From positions 1-5,034 of the forward strand of contig RZYP01000140.1 of the NCBI GenBank assembly GCA_009930275.1: a stretch of 5,034 nucleotides of DNA, read 5' to 3'. This document shows positions 5,017 to 5,034 of the stretch, piece by piece; the first letter of the stretch is position 1; every line of letters begins with the position of its first letter. The notes beneath the pieces were generated by a model. The model had not been told where the DNA came from, made no database searches, and saw only the letters and a list, made by a program, of their open reading frames with translations. Both the position numbers and the translations under genes were made by a program. This DNA is from Negativicutes bacterium. Lineage in GTDB: Bacteria; Bacillota_C; Negativicutes; Acidaminococcales; Acidaminococcaceae.

Positions 5017-5034
5017 TCTTAACTTATTTTTTCC

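Overview
The window reads as a chromosomal housekeeping region of a Gram-positive-type bacterium (Bacillota). The strongest reason is a very clear SigH (stage 0 / transition-state sigma factor) gene with spo0H-type motifs. The moderate AT richness, strong GGAGG-type ribosome binding sites, CCA-encoded tRNA genes and a tuf gene close to sigH all fit. A member of the Negativicutes or Clostridia is my best guess, but that is inference from overall look, not a tested placement. Every gene found lies on the minus strand, so transcription runs from the right edge to the left edge.

Reading in transcription order (right to left): sigH with its own sigma-A promoter and a strong intrinsic terminator; a two-gene unit made of a small P-loop ATPase that resembles BrxF of type 3 BREX defence systems, followed 13 nt later by a phosphofructokinase gene; a hairpin terminator; a zinc-ribbon NUDIX hydrolase whose ribosome binding site lies almost directly behind that terminator; uppP (undecaprenyl-diphosphate phosphatase) with its own promoter; a consensus sigma-A promoter driving five tRNA genes, Thr(UGU)-Tyr(GUA)-fMet(CAU)-Thr(GGU)-Met(CAU); a terminator; and the first 62 codons of tuf (EF-Tu), which runs off the left edge.

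The genes are mostly core functions (glycolysis, cell-wall lipid carrier recycling, translation, stationary-phase transcription). In many Bacillota sigH sits close to the rpmG-secE-nusG ribosomal/RNA polymerase cluster, often with tuf nearby; here the sigH-to-tuf interval holds about 4 kb of other genes. The tRNA order in front of tuf closely mirrors the E. coli thrU-tyrU-glyT-thrT-tufB operon, with an initiator tRNA in the place of tRNA-Gly.

The most unusual signals are: (1) two matches to the sigma-H promoter consensus with identical 11-nt spacing, one in front of the BrxF-like/pfk unit just downstream of sigH itself and one in front of tuf; (2) an apparently orphan BrxF-like ATPase built into a metabolic operon with no other BREX gene in view; and (3) a phosphofructokinase with a mixed ATP/PPi-type signature. 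No mobile element, CRISPR array, rRNA gene or long repeat was seen.
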